Shown: piece by piece, positions 24,753 through 38,700 of the stretch
Position numbering within the stretch: position 1 is the first letter of the stretch
How the letters are laid out: each line of letters begins with the position of its first letter
Assembly (NCBI RefSeq): GCF_000002075.1
Contig: NW_004797518.1
Span: forward strand, 619,731-683,730
From: Aplysia californica
Lineage: Eukaryota; Mollusca; Gastropoda; Aplysiida; Aplysiidae
Length of the DNA stretch: 64,000 nt
Reading direction: 5' to 3'
Translations under genes and position numbers: made by a program
Notes under the pieces: generated by a model
Databases searched by the model: none
Told to the model about the DNA's origin: nothing
Seen by the model: only the letters and a program-made list of their open reading frames with translations

Positions 24753-26560
24753 GTCAGGTGGGTGGTTCATGTAACTGATGCCCGTAATGATGGGTGTTTA
24801 TTTTCTAGCTTGCAGGCAGGGCTATTTGCATTTGAGACATATGTGAGAAAAATTAGATCAGACTTTTCGAGATAAACTGTTCAACACTTATTTGTAGGTG
24901 TTCCAAGAAAGCTGTGCTGCCAGTACAAAGAAAATATATTATAGCAGTTCAGTCGAGTGGGGTAATGGTGTACCATATGAGAGCCATCTGTGAATTTGAA
25001 TTTTGAGGGTTTGAGTTATCTGTGCATATGTAAAACATGTAGGCGTACATATGTACAGACACACACTCACAAACTCTCCCAAATACACATACTGTGACAT
25101 AGAAACAGAGAGAGAGAGAGATAGTTTAGAGTGAATTATAATATTCTTATATTTTTGGAGGTCTCTGCACGCATTTTTCTGCAGCTGGTTAACCTCTATT
25201 GTTCCCATTTTCCTGAGGACAGTTTGTTCCATTGATGGGTTTTTCTCTTGTGAGAGATAACATTTTAGTTTCTGTTATTATATTAAATATTAATTGCTAT
25301 TTAACCCTTTGTTTCCAGCTGTATTCATAGTAAAGTATGTGTGAGTGATAGTTGTCACCAAGTGGAGGCAAAGTGTGAATTTTTTACTGTATATTGTGTA
25401 AGAGAGAATTATCATTACTGAAAAGGTTCCAATCTATACTAATCTTTTTGTTTACCTAGTCTGCAAAGCGTTCATGTATACACAGATTGGTTACTGGAAA
25501 AGTTTTTATTGATCATCTTTTTAGCATTTTCTTTGGTTCGAATCCCGTTCTGCCTGATGTTCTGAACTTGGGTTGTTTTTCATGGCGTTTTTAAATGTTA
25601 AATACTGAGGTCTCGCTTTGTGAATAGCCTTACAATATTGAAATGGGCATTTAACCTATACAATGGTGATGATTGTCATAAAGTGCACCATCTATTGAAG
25701 GGATTTTACGAGTTGCTGTTGTTTGTTTTAGGGTTATAACTGAACAAACAAGTTCAAGGGAGTATTTTTATCAAACTCAGCTAAGAAGGCTTTAGACCCA
25801 AATTTTGTTGTATACAACTTGGGGGGGGGGGGGGGGGGGAGAGGCCAGTATTGAAATTGAATATGGTGAGGAGAGATGATGCACCTTGTTTCACTTTGAT
25901 CAGCCTTTTTTATTGTCGTCAAGTCATAGTAAAGCAGGCATTGTAAGTTTTTTTTTGCCACTGGGTAAAAATGGAATCTCACGCTATTCAAAAGTGATAA
26001 TTGTTGGGGTTTTTTTGGGTTTTTTTAATTTTGGGTTCATCTCCCTATCTTTTTTTTTTGGGGGGGGGTGATAAAAGAAATTGAAGAAATTTGTGGTTAG
26101 TGAAAAGGTACAGTGTGAAAATAGAAACATGAAAAGTTAAAGAACAAACTTGGTGGTAAAAAATATTTTTGTGGGTAATTGATTTTGAGATATATATATA
26201 TATATATATATATCTCACAAGGCTCATATAGTTAAAACTCTTGCCATCAAAGACAAAGGCATTTTGGGGAAAATCCAAAGAAACTGGGTGGTAAACATCG
26301 CAGATCAGGGAGATGTGATGGCAAAGTGTTAATTAAATGTTTATTAGAGGGCAGTTTAGTATTATGCACTGAAAATTGCTCTATGCAAACTAATTTTCAA
26401 GTCAGTAACAAAAATGAACACTCTGCTGTACCTCTTACCACCTGTGCAAGTGTAAGTCACAGATCGCTTACCTGCTTTGGAAAAATTACCGATACATGGA
26501 CATTCATGATGTTGGACTTACACTTACAATGATGAAATATTTTATTCTTTTCTTTCTTTA

Positions 26561-28500
26561 ACCTTCACCATATGCCGTGTACTAAAAAAGGTACATTTCA
26601 TTTTATTCAGTATGGCTAGCTTCACGTCTATGAGCAGCTAAGAATGCCTCAAGTACTTGATTTTCAACTTTGAAACAATGGCCTTTAATAGTAACTGTTC
26701 CAGAATTGGTGCTTGAGGTACACACTGCGTAGTAAATACCGACGTACGGTAAAGGTTAATGACCATTTGATACTCTGCGATATTAGTCCTTTGGTGTAAA
26801 CTGTCCTACCTCTGTATCCCCACTTGATGTAGACAATCCAATGTCCCTGGCGGTTTGCATCAATCTTTCATTTCTCCACATGCAATGAATGTTATATTTA
26901 TTTGTAAGTTTCTTTGCTCTGGTCACATTCAGGTGTATACTCTTTTTTTTTAACAACTGAGGGTCATACCCTCTGCTTTGAGATGAAACTTAGACATTTT
27001 TAGAACGGAACTTATTGAAGTCCTGTAAGTGTAAGTCATGAGGGACCCTCTCTTTTTTTTAGCCATTTTCAATTGTGTTGAGACAGTAGTCTCCACCTAA
27101 ACGCACGCTCCGCTCAAATGCTCGCTTTCGGCATCTGACAGGTTTTTAACTGTTATATAATTTAGACATACAAACGCATGCTCACTCCCTCTAAACGCAC
27201 GCTCTGATCCGCATAACATGCCAACAGATAAAGCCTGACAAGGGGTAATGTTCACTAAATCTTCACTGCTTGCATAAGAGTAAGACAAGCCTAGAAACCG
27301 TTTCACACCCAACTTTCCACAGACACATAGGTTTAGGACTGGTCGGTGAAATGTTGGGAGGTTGGGGGACTGAAATGTTTTTTTATTGGTCACTGTAAAT
27401 GCATCTTTGAGAGAAGGTTTCTGACTGGTGTTTGGATGACTGCGTGTAATGTTTAGATAGACCTGGGCCTATGATGCGCAACAGGCATGAATGCTGTAAA
27501 ACACCTGAGATAGGCCTTTATAAGATTAAAGATTAGTCAAGTAAACGTAATCAGCTGCGCTCGAAGACCCCCACCCCAAAGGGAGATCATTTAATATCGA
27601 AGCAATGAGATAACTGCGTCCCTTCCTCCCTTTTCAAAGGTTCATGTAAACACACGCTTCGTTATAAACCCACGCTGAGGAGCCCTCCTAAGTACCGTGC
27701 GTTTAGGTGGAGACTACTGTACTCTCTTTATAATGTATAGTTTTTCGTTAATATGGCAAGATATTTTTATCTATATTAGTTTTAGTCACTTGTTAATGTT
27801 GTGGAAACGTTGGAAACCACTGGCTGTAGTTCAGGCTGGAGCTTTTTTCCTGTGATCCAGTTGTTTTTTATCAGCAGCAGGAAAAAAATCTATAAAATAT
27901 GAGTATAGATTATGTAGAAGGTTTTTTAGAACTAAATGTCTTGTATTGTGTACTTTACATCATTTACAGCTTGGGTATTTTAGTGTAGAGACTAGAATGA
28001 AATTTGATGTCATCAGATTGTAATAAGAAAGTGCAAAATAGAGTGACAGTGTAGCTGGATTTTTTGTTTGTTTGTTTTTTTTTGGAGTCGCTTTTGAAGA
28101 ATGTAGCTAATGTATTCAATTTTATCACCTGAGACTGAGAATAAAAGGATACCTGATAACAGTGTGTCACTGACTTCCAGTTGTTGTACTTCAATGTATA
28201 CATCAGCTCAATACTTTTATAAATGCTGCAGATTTTTAAATGGTTAAAACAGTGTGACTACTACTACTAGGCATTTATAAGAGTATTATGAACAAATTAG
28301 CAGAATTAATCCCATTTGACTCATTTCAAACTACTGTTCAGTTGAATTAATTAAGCTGACAGACTTTCTTTCAAAAACAGATCAGTTGTTAGTACAAATT
28401 TCTATGCCACAAATGAAAGTTTCTTTTTAAAAATTTAAACCAAATATTCGTAATAGTCGAGCCCCTTTTTAAAAATTTAAACCAAATATTCGTAATAGTC
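26561..28500. other. Intergenic, no gene recognised
   Basis: Apart from the TIR element at 27,084-27,719 and a two-unit 43-bp tandem repeat at about 28,420-28,505 (unit with ACCAAATATTCGTAATAGTC), nothing recognisable. Runs of T are common. Confidence 0.4.
27084..27719. mobile_element. TIR element CAGTAGTCTCC, copy 1
   Basis: 636 bp. Ends are CAGTAGTCTCCACCTAAACG and its near-perfect inverse GTTTAGGTGGAGACTACTG; related AAACGCACGC motifs recur inside. The right flank is TA and the left is not, so the TSD is unresolved. The CAGT start suggests pogo/Tc1-mariner type. No transposase. Confidence 0.7.
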
Positions 28501-28502
28501 GA

Positions 28503-28810
28503 GGGGGCTCTCGTGTTCTAAAGGTAAGGTAACCCTTTCTTCTTTCTGCCTTTCTACTGCTGTCTTTCAGCCACACCCCTGATCTTAGAGTAGTTAGAGC
28601 AAAGAAATCTCAGAGGTCCCATGTCCGAGTTGCGCACATTAAAATCCCTTGGGGGTCCTAAAACTAAAATCAATGATTAAGAGCAGGCTGCGGCCAACAC
28701 CCGAGCAAAATTCGAAATTGAATCCTACCAAACAAAATGATTAATATGTGTCCCGTGCGCTCATATGACCTTATGTAGTTGCAAGCGCTTAAAAACACTT
28801 ACAAAAAGAC
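28503..28810 (+). mobile_element. tRNA-headed SINE S1, copy with reduced head
   Basis: Begins GGGGGCTCTCGTG like 35,942, lacks most of the tRNA part, then carries the central GAGTTGCGCACATTAAA and GCGGCCAACACCCG blocks. It ends with the shared tail (GTGCGCTCATATGACCTTAT) and A-rich sequence. Confidence 0.75.
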
Positions 28811-28909
28811 AAAGACAATATGAATACGAAAACTGTAAATCAGATACCTCGAACAATTTTCCATTCTCAAACCAATATCTCTATATTTACTGCATTTCTG
28901 CTTACTTTC

Positions 28910-29215
28910 ATTGTCTCTGTTTTGTTGGTGTTGATCTTTATGTAGTAGTTTTTACATTCTTCGTTTAATCTGGAGGTGTGGTGTCGGAGACTTTGTTCAT
29001 CTTTGTGTACCAGGCTTTGGTCGTCAGGGAAGAGTAATTCATTTAGGGTGTCTGGTTCTGTGTTGGCCTCTTTTGTAATTTTATCTTATGATAAATATAG
29101 TAGTGGTGATAGGACACAACCTTGTCTTACTCCTGATGTTATCTCGAACCATTCTGTGAGTCCCTCCGACGTTCTTACTGTACTTTTGCTGTTCTCATAA
29201 ATGGCACGGGAGGTG
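28910..29215 (-). mobile_element. LINE fragment of a second family
   Basis: The minus-strand translation gives RAIYENSKSTVRTSEGLTEW, FEITSGVRQGCVLSPLL and, after a break, a region like DDQSLVHKDEQSLRHHTSRL with KINTNKTE. These are reverse-transcriptase palm and thumb motifs of a LINE different from the 4,549-6,241 family. Only about 300 bp remain. Confidence 0.65.
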
Positions 29216-29289
29216 GAAACTGGACAAAGTAGGGGATGGCTGGGTTCAAAGAAGTACGGTGTGGCTTTATGCCACTGAGGCGTCACGCT

Positions 29290-31560
29290 AGCCGTGAAGG
29301 AGAACCCGGGTCACCCCGAAAAGTTGCAGGCTAACAGGGCTCTGGTGAAACTGTGACAGGCCTAGCAAGTCGGCAGTGGATTATTTATTGCTACAGAAAC
29401 TAATAGAAGAAATCTCTTTATATTTAAAACTTTAATATAATGTCATTATAATGGTTTTCTGAATCATGGATGTGTAGAAGTTGAACACATTTGTCAATCC
29501 CCAACATGTTTGTTGAGTTATCTGCGCTCAACTGTACTTGTAAACAATTAATATCCCCATCTACAGTACAATGTATTTAGTTTAGATCATATTTTAATAA
29601 GATAAGGCAGGCTACGACGTCCCTGCCTGCCATGGCAATTTGGGCAGAGTGAGGGACAAGTACAATGACCTTACAGTAACTTACACTTACAGTCAGACAA
29701 GCAGTGAAACTTGAAATAACTTCTCCACTGAGACATTCAACCTTTGTCTTCAGTGTGTTCGTGTTATGGGAAATACCCCAAGCTTTGCACCACAAATGAG
29801 TGAGCCTTGATGTTCAATTTGTCATAAAACTTGCAAAAAGAGTGCAGTTTGGTAGTAAACAGTAGATCTAGCAGTGATTCACATGTAGCTTAAACAAAAA
29901 TTAAGTCTAAGCATCACTTTTCAACCTTCCTCTGAATTTTGAGGCTCAAAATATTTAAAAAGACTCCCAATGAAATGTTTCATTTTATGAAACATCCAGA
30001 TACAATAAGGACTAGCTATTTCCATACATTGTGTACTGGTTTTCATTACATGGTCCATTTCCTTCAGATATGAGCAAAATGCCAATTCAACACAAAAAAA
30101 GGGCCCCGGATTTTGTAGTGCACCACATCAAAGGGAATGAGTTAAACTTTAAAAACCCCATACATGTACCAGTTCAGTTTCCTGTCCCATACTTGATGTG
30201 AAAGAGTTAATCGGGTGCTTTTTGATTTCGGTGGGTAACATTTTCCTCCATGCACCTGGAGACTGCTGCAAAGCTTTACTTAAAACCCAGTGTGAGTGAT
30301 ATTCCCCTGAAGTCGGGCAACATTCAAGAATCCTAATCATGACCTTGAACTGGGTTTCCCATCAAGTGTATGTACGGTGAGTACATCTAATCCAAATGGT
30401 TTGTACCATACTTTGAGTTGGGGTCTTCCATGTGAACATGAAATTAAGCTTTTCCCAAAGGGTGGAGCAGACCCTCTAAATTTAAGTACATGTTATAAGA
30501 CAAAGATACCACAAAAGGAAACCCAAAACTGCTTAGTCAAGAGGAAACTTTTTATTTTGTCAGAGAAGTACAAATCAGCTAGCAAATGAGTGTCAGCTTC
30601 CCCACAAAAAGGTATTCATAAAGCAAATGAATAAAAATACCATATTATCATTATCATAACATAAAAGTGTTCCCAGTTTTTATGTTAATCAGCGCTCTGC
30701 TCCCAAGACAGCATTCCATGTATTGTTTGCTCTCCTGAGTATTTCATAAGTAATCACATCAGCTGAAAGTTTTTTTTAGTGAATAATCTCAATAATGCAG
30801 ATCACCAGAGTCAGTCACAAAGGCAGTGTACTCGCTGCACAAAATGAGTCAAGAAAACTTTTGATCCTCGGACAGAAGAATTAGTTGACAGCATAAGCTT
30901 TCAGCAGTTCCTTCAACACAAACTGAGGTGAGTTACAACAGGTATTTTTTACATCTGGCCCAGTATTTTTCGATTTTCGATTGAACTAACACATTGGCCA
31001 ATCTCTAAATGAAAAATAGTTCATTTCTGCAGGTTCTGATATTTTTGAACAAAGCATATCAGATGATCACAAAAGTGACTGAGAATACTTAGATCCCAAT
31101 TACTCTGTACTAGAAAGGTAAAAAAAAAAAGACTTTGGACTCTTGATGAGGTTGCTCCATGCACTTCCTCAATTAGTCTAGTAGTTCATGTAACTCCCAG
31201 TTTATTTTTGCCCATATTCCAAATAATATGATGCCTAATATTGAAAATCTGTTTTCATCTCAATAAAACCCAACATAACAAAAATGATAGTGAAAATTAT
31301 AAGTGTCTACTTTGAATATTTATCCCACAATAACTGTTTTGAAACACCCTTGAAATGTCAGCAGCCAGAGTTAAATTAAATTGGGATTTCAACCCCTGGC
31401 AGTCAATGAATAAACAAATGTCCCCCACAGACACACACAGATGCTCAACATCCACATGTGTTCTATAATGTGTACATATGAGAAGAAAAAAAATTCTAAT
31501 TAAGGTGTTTTTATGCCCCCATCGACATAATTTTAGATCAATTGGCATCAAGGTTTAGAA
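29290..31560. other. Intergenic, no gene recognised
   Basis: No exon or clear repeat structure identified. Short TTACACTTAC/GTAAGTGTAAG motifs recur here and around 26,450-27,040 but were not assembled into an element. Confidence 0.35.
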
Positions 31561-32090
31561 GGAAGGCTTCTGACTCTCAAGTAGATTGAAGGAGAAGGGG
31601 ATCCAAAAAGGAGAGGGGAAACACAGCCATCTGTGCGGACCAGTCTGACGGATCTCCAACCAGATTATGATGGACACTATAAGCAGATAGACTCAGGCTT
31701 CTGACTCTAGGTAGATTGTAGGAGAAGGGGATCCAAAGAGGAGAGGGGAAACACAGCCATCTGTGCGGACCAGTCCGACGGATCTCCAACCAGATTATGA
31801 TGGAGACTATAAGCAGACAAACTCTGGGATGGATCCTGAAGAGGGGGGGGGGAGAGCAGAGATGGACATGTTCCGACTGCAGTGACCCCAACATAGTGGA
31901 CAAGTAAGACAAGTAAGCTTCTGACTTCATGTCACCATCAGAGCCAACCCAGGTTTAGAAGGATACAACACCCCAGCAGAAAGACCAAGATACTAGATAA
32001 AAATTTCTCCTCACCCAGGAATCGAACTCAGGTCTCCTCTGTGCGAGAGCGAAGCCCCTAATTGGAGCGGCTACACCAAAGATACAGGTA
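31560..32090 (-). mobile_element. tRNA-like SINE (second head type) with internal tandem duplication
   Basis: On the minus strand, an A-box-like TTTGGTGTAGCCGCTCC at about 32,085 is followed by a B-box-like GAGTTCGATTCCTG near 32,025. The body ends in two tandem units of about 127 bp (31,564-31,690 and 31,694-31,820) that differ at few bases. The tRNA head makes it Pol III-derived; it lacks the tail shared by the other SINEs. Confidence 0.5.
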
Positions 32091-32774
32091 TACAAGACAA
32101 CACATCCACATATATGGTTTCACAAATAAAAAAGAAATGATGTCATTTTCTGCATTCAACAGTTTTAAATACCATCTTCAAATATCAATGCTATAAATAA
32201 GTACAAATGACTAGAAGTACCAAGAAAACCATAGAGGCTTCTTGGAATTCTGAAACTGTCAAAACAAAGAGACATAAACATTACTATAAAACAAAATTAA
32301 TACAGGAAATAAAAAACATTGCAGAAAAATAAAAATTAATGCAATGGCCTCAAGATTCAGGGAGGTTAACATGCCTTCACTTTCACAGGTGTGAAAAGAA
32401 GCAAAGTGCTGAAAAGGAAACTGCTCATTTCTCGCCATGCAAGCAAGTGACTAATTTACTCTAAAGATTATTATGATTATAACAAATTCATTTCCTTATC
32501 CCTGGCAGAGCAACTTCCAGTCCCCATGTTTGGCTCTGAACTGTCCTGAAACAAGAAACAATAACAAAGCTGAATGAAAGTGAAGTAAATATGCACATTT
32601 TTTTCATTACATCATACAAAAATGATAAAAGTAACGTTACAGACCATTATTGAGAAACTAATTTGCTACTAAATATTTTGTTTTTATAACGTTTTCGTAT
32701 CAAGTTAGACATAAATAGGTCATTCTGAAGGCAAAGAACGTGACATTTTAGTTTTAGTCCAGGTAAGTGTAAGT

Positions 32775-32945
32775 GTTTTACGGCACTTACAACACAATTA
32801 GGTCATACTTATAACATAAGTGTAAAAAATTTGGGGTGTTGCAAGAGAATAACAAACACAAAAAAGGAGATATAAAGATGATAGATGCTTGATAGGAAAG
32901 AAGGAGACGGAGAAAACCACATCAGAGCATCCGCCAACCTCCTGC
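32775..32945 (-). mobile_element. SINE-like S3, minus-strand copy
   Basis: Reverse complement: head GGCGGATGCTCTGATGTGG with CTTTCCTATCAAGCATCTA, then a degraded tail near 32,775-32,830 (GTTTTACGGCACTTACAAC on plus). A head fragment with the same TGATAGATGCTTGATAGG also occurs at about 38,960-39,010. Confidence 0.5.
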
Positions 32946-33079
32946 TAGAGAACTTGACCCAATGAATGATAAGAAACAAGAAGAATAAAAAAGGCACAAA
33001 CAATACAATGTACAAAATAATAGCACCACATATATGTACATCAAAGATGTACAGATCAAGTTCAAGAACACTATTTCAC

Positions 33080-33370
33080 AATCAGAGTGTTGGCCCGAGA
33101 GGGGGCAGGCTCAGTAGCCCAAAAGGTATTGTATTCACCTATCGATTTGAAGTTTGATTTCCACCAGAGTCAATATTTTTTCATGTTTTCTACACCCCTG
33201 ATCCTAAGGTTAATGCTGTTGAGCACCTAGTCTTCTCAAATGAGGATGAAAAATTCCAGAGGCTCTGTGTGGAAATTTCTCATGTAAAGTAAAAGTAAGG
33301 TCTGTTTTGCAATTCTCAAATTTTGAGTAGTCCATTCGGCCTGTCGTCTGGACAAAATTCAAAAGAAATT
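33080..33370 (+). mobile_element. Old, diverged SINE S1 copy
   Basis: Follows the order of 35,942-36,473 (GCTCAGTAGCCCAAAAGG head, ACACCCCTGATCCT, CTAGTCTTCTCAAATGAGG, TCGGCC, ACAAAATTC) at low identity. The tail is not recognisable. Confidence 0.45.
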
Positions 33371-34104
33371 CTTACCCAAAACAGCAGCTACTCTAGTTAG
33401 TAGGCCCTACAACTACTAAAACATTAAAAGTACCTTTGAAAACGGTTGGTGGCTGCCCGTCAGGCAAGGGATGATTCTGTGTTCAAATGCAGATAAATCA
33501 GCTATACTTTGTTGATAAAGATCAACTGCACTGTAAGATGAAGATCTGAGAGCCAGTTACCCACCTAAGCTCTACCTGAGGTATTCAGAAGAAGAAGAGG
33601 ACTCTCTCCAGCTGGGGAACAGAGGGTTCAGTAACCATTTCCACTGTCCATACCCATTAAAGGGAGCTATTTTTGCATGTGAGCTTATAGTACGCTCCTC
33701 GCTTACTGACTCTTCTTTTTTCTTGGGGGGGGGTGGGGGGGGGGGGGGAGATTTCCTGATAACTTTTAAAAAGAGCTGCACTGACCAGTGAAAGGAAGAG
33801 AACCAGATTTTACGCTGTTGCAACAAAATTAAAAAGAAACAACAGAGGCTTCATTCTTGATCCTCATAGCCACATGTAAACCAATTCATTCCCAAGCTGG
33901 TAGCATCCAGTGAAAAAAAAATAATAAAACTTCACAAAAGTGACCACTTTTCTTGCTTATGAGACTCAACATAGAGAGCTTGGCCTGGATGCTGTGTGAC
34001 GAGAGCCTGATTCCACCACGCTGCCTCACATATATATGTCAAAGTAACAAAAGCAGCTGTATACAGATTACCTTTATGTCCAATGGTTCCAGTATTCACG
34101 TGGG

Positions 34105-34634
34105 TCAGCTGCCAGCCTCCAATAATTGTAAGGGGACCAGGACTCTTTCCTTGCTTGTAAAGCCCACACAGCCATTGACAATGATCTCATCCAGTATCAG
34201 GTACACTTTCTCAATATTGAACACAATCTTTCTAGAGTCAAGGAGATTCTCATGAGGAAAATATGTCAAAACAAAATGTTGAAGTACTTATCAGAAACAC
34301 AATAGTACCACAATATCATTGGTCTGATTGTTCGGTTTGAGAAAAGAAGAAGCAGAAAAAGGAAGACAGAAGATAGAAATAACAGAAGGGGGAAAAAAAG
34401 GAGTAGGACTAACAAAATGTGTCCTTCACCCACCCACCCATACCAGTGGATCATAATTATCAAGGACAACAAGTTTTTCTACTATTGTGTCGTCAGAAGC
34501 AATAATAAAATACTGGGGTTTAGCTTATGCCCAGAGGTAAACTTTATCACAGCAGGAGAGACAGTGGTTGTAAAGTAAAGATACAGACCAAAACTTTTCC
34601 AACTACAGTATTTTAAAGATAACATGTTTCTATT

Positions 34635-34679
<45 letters not shown>

Positions 34680-35682
34680 AAAAGGATACATCAAGTTCAG
34701 ACTGAAATGGAAAAGGTAACATATTTTTTAAGGCATCGTTTACATTTAGTTAGTTTGGATGTATGCTTTCTACTAAATCTACCCACCGAATTAAATGTTT
34801 TCTGGAAATATTTGTTAAAAGTGCTTTCATTTCAATTTTAGTCATTCCACATAAGTATAAGTAGCCTACTAAAGAGATCATTCAACACAATTGAGATTTA
34901 ACTTTAATCGACTACTTCTAGTGTGCAAATACAAACTGCAAAAATTATATTGCAGAGAGTATGGGTCAGTAAAATATCAAAAATGTGTAGTAGTAGTAGT
35001 ATGCTATATGTTCCTATACTAAACACATGGTAGTAGTTGTATACATTGAACAGACAACCCAGATTTACTTTTTTTTATTGAAACAATCATGCAAAAATTA
35101 ACCTTACACAAAATTTCATACATTTCCAAAAAATTCAGGTAACAAACTGTTGCTTTTCCCCCCAACAACTGGACCATTGAAGACATTTTTTTCCTGTTTT
35201 TTTTTTTAAAGACAGGTTACCATACAAATGAAATAAAATATGGTTCATCATTACATTAACTACTCTCACATGAGTATTTGAGTGGATGACTTAAAAAAAT
35301 GTAGTGCCCAAACAACAAAACGTTAACGCTTTGAGTAATTGGCTGCAAAGTAAATTATAGTAAATAAAAGAAATATATAGACAAATGCACAAAATCAAAA
35401 CTGGAAAGTACTTGTCTAGGTACAGTGGAAACCTGATATAACAGGGATGGAGGGACCAGAGAAAAAGTCCTGTTATATCAGATCATCCCTGTTAAATCAG
35501 AAATGCAAGGGAAGTTAGCATTTGTGGACTAATCCAACTGTATTTATTCATGGGTAGTTTACATTACCACGCATGCGTGTTGCTGGGTTAGGGGTAGATC
35601 GAAGTCTGCAACACATCGCAGCCCTCTCTCGCTTCACCCACTGCATGTGCTTGCAGTGGCGTGGGTTTGCTCCATCACTGTG

Positions 35683-35716
<34 letters not shown>

Positions 35717-38700
35717 TTTTTACACATTATTAACGAACCTTTGTCCCTGCTTTTATCCGATTTAGCTCTGACGAGGCCCTGTAATTGCCAATAACTGTTA
35801 ATAGAGACAAAAAGTAGGAAAAAAACGGGGATTTATTCAGAAATCCCTGTTATTACCGGATCCCTGTTATTACAGGGCCTGTTATATAAGGTTTCCACTG
35901 TAATACTATAGCAAGAACAGTTTAAAATCCACACCTCTATTGGGGGCTCTCGTGGCCTAGAGGTTAAGGTGTTGGCCTCTCATTCAAAGGTCCCGGGTTC
36001 GAATCCGGGTAGCGACCGAAACATTTTCTTCTCTAAAATTGTCTCCTTTCACCTCCTTTCCTGCTCTCTAGCAATGTTCTGTTGTCTGCTTTCAATTCCA
36101 CTTTCTGCCCCCACCCCCTCACCTCCTTTGCCCCCTCCTCTGGGCTCCTGACTCTTTCTGCCTCCTTTCTACTGCTACTCCTTGGCTCCTCCTTACTGCT
36201 GTCTTTCTGCCACACCCCTGATCTTCTGGTAGGAAAGATCTACACCTAGCCTTCTCGGACAAGGGCGAAAAATCTCGGAGGGCCCGTGTGCAAGTTGCGC
36301 ACGTTAAAGATCCCTTGGTGGTCTAAAATCGATAAGAGTAGGCTTCGGCCGCCACCCGGGCAAAATTCAAAATTTCCTACCAACTGAAAATATTAGGTGT
36401 GTCCCGTGCGCTCATATGACCTATGCAGTTGCGAGCGCCGTAAAACACTTTACAAAAAAAACCCCAAAAAAACCACCTCTATTCACGTCCCTTTTAACCC
36501 AAATGAAAAACAGAAGACTAATTATGTACTGTTAGCATTGTTCTGAAAATTCACTGTGCACTTACAACGTGATGGAAGTAGGCAACAAGGCAGTCCATGA
36601 AGACATTGAGAATTTCTTGCATAGCAAGTTCATTCTGAAAAGCAAAAAGGAGAACAAAAGAAAAAACAACACATAAATGTAATTTTGTGAAATTAAGAAT
36701 ACATCATTGCAGTAGTCTCCGCCTAAACGCACGGTGCTTGGGAGGGTTCCTTAGCGTGTGTTTATACGGAGCGTGCGTTTACATGAACCTGTGCAAAGGG
36801 AGGAAGGGACACAGTCATTTCACTGCCTTGATATTCTAGTGACCTCCCTTTGGGGTGGGGGGTCATTTTGGCCGATAATGTGACGAGATGTGACTGTTCT
36901 GTGAAGGATTCCTCGACATCAGAATCATAGATCTCTACATTCATTTCTCTTGTGATTCGCTGAACAAGTAGAATCTACGTTATAAGTTCTTCGAGCACAG
37001 TTGATTAGGCTTATTTGACTAATCTTAAATCTTATAGAGGCCTGTCTAGTGTTTTACGGCATTCATGCGTGTTGCGCACCAGGCCTAGGTCTAACTAAAC
37101 ATTACATGCAGTCACCCAAACACCTGTCAGAAACCTTCTCTCAAAGATGCATTCCCAGTGACCAATAAAAAAAACAGTTTAGTCCCCCAACCCCCCCCCC
37201 CCCCCACAACATTTCAGCGACCGGCTAGAGACCGAGACCTAGACCTGTGTGTCTGAAGAAAGTCGGGTGTGAAAACGCTGTCCATCACTCTCTTTGTACG
37301 GCATGAGGGGCAGTCTCACCAAATATCCGGTTTTCTAGGCTTGTCTTATGCAAGCTGTGCAGGTTGTAGTGGAAATTTCCCCTTGTCAAGCTTTATTTGT
37401 CGGCGTGTTTCACAGATCGAAGCGTGCGTTTAGAGGCAGTGACCGTGCGTTTATATGCCTAAATTATAAAATAATAATAGTAAAAAACCCCGTCAGTTGA
37501 CGAAAGCGTTCTTTTGGGCGGAGCGTGCTTTTGTATGGGGTGCGTTTAGGCGGAGACTACTGTACTAGAATTTAAAAGAACTAACAGCACTGTTAACAGT
37601 CTACTACCGATGAGTTCATGTTGGGGAAGTGAAAAAAAAGACAAATTCATTCGTATTTCAACTGATCCCTAAGGGTCACTATAGAATCAAGTGACATTAC
37701 ACCATCTCTTTCCTGCTCATTTAATTCTAGTACAAGTACTCTCTATTGATTCTCTTGGTTGAAATAATAACACATTTTCTCCCAGCTATCTTTCTATAAA
37801 TGGATAGTAAAGAGACTCAAATCAAAATTGACTTTCTATGAAGTTTGAAAAACCTGAATGTGGCATACTGACTAGAGTTGGAGCATGAGGAACCGAAGTT
37901 GAAGTTTTGTTTCAAATTAACGTTGAGCTGTCAAAGTATTTTCCATCTTCAAAAGCCTCCAAAGAGGAAGAATTTTTCTGTCTGATTCCTGGTTGTGAAA
38001 TTTTCAAACTTATATGAGAGATTATTTGTATCAAATCCAAGAATCAAAATGGTGTCTGTATAACAATTTTGATTAAATGTCTAAAAACACATGATGAATT
38101 CGTTTACAGGAAAAAAAACATTTTTCTGGGAGCCAAAAGTACAATTTTCCTTTAAAAATGATAATCATATTAAAAAGAACATTTATACTAACCTCATCTT
38201 TTGTCACCACACAGATGAAACATAAAGTTGTAAACTTCTTGTACACAACTGTCAAGTGATCATGGTAGAAAAAGTTGCACTGTAATAACAGACGATTTAC
38301 AACACATATTAGTATACTTCACCACCAAGTACAAACACAAAATTATTGTAATTCATTTTGTTAGCAAAGCATTTACCCACAAAGAGTTCAAGTTTGTAGA
38401 ACTATCGGATTTTATTTTTAGTAAGAGTTTTACGTCCCTTGCAAAACAATAAGCTCATATGTGGGTGGGATCAGGCACTCGTCAATTTTTGGACATGTGG
38501 ACTTATTCATCATTTTAAAGTTTGTTCATTTGTCTTGCTTTCGGTGAAAAAAAATGCTCACCTATCATCATAGAAGTAGAGCTATTTGTGATTAAAGGAG
38601 GTGGAGATCGCCTGGTTTCAGAGATAAAATTAGCCAGAAAATGGTCGCCAAAGTTTGGCGACTTCCAAAGCTTGAGAGAGATTGGAAACTGCAAATTTAC

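Larger units (their letters stand above)
23132..26560. other. Intergenic region after KLHDC3
   Basis: No exon recognised. It holds a diverged direct duplication (about 23,625-23,850 and 24,205-24,650, both with AAAAAAGAGAGGCAT and GAGAACCAAAGGAAG) split by a small TIR element at 23,934-24,202. A CTCF-like motif lies at 24739-24752, a G run near 25,818 and (TA)n near 26,191-26,213. Confidence 0.5.

Noticed and set aside
32480-32560. Possible extra AP4S1 3' exon on the minus strand
   Set aside because: A TTGTTTCAG acceptor precedes a short frame, but AP4S1 already ends at a conserved position at 34105 and no donor in the last exon would feed it.
35942-36020. Functional tRNA gene
   Set aside because: A and B boxes are good, but the acceptor stem has mismatches, it is the head of a 532-bp SINE, and a target duplication surrounds the whole element.
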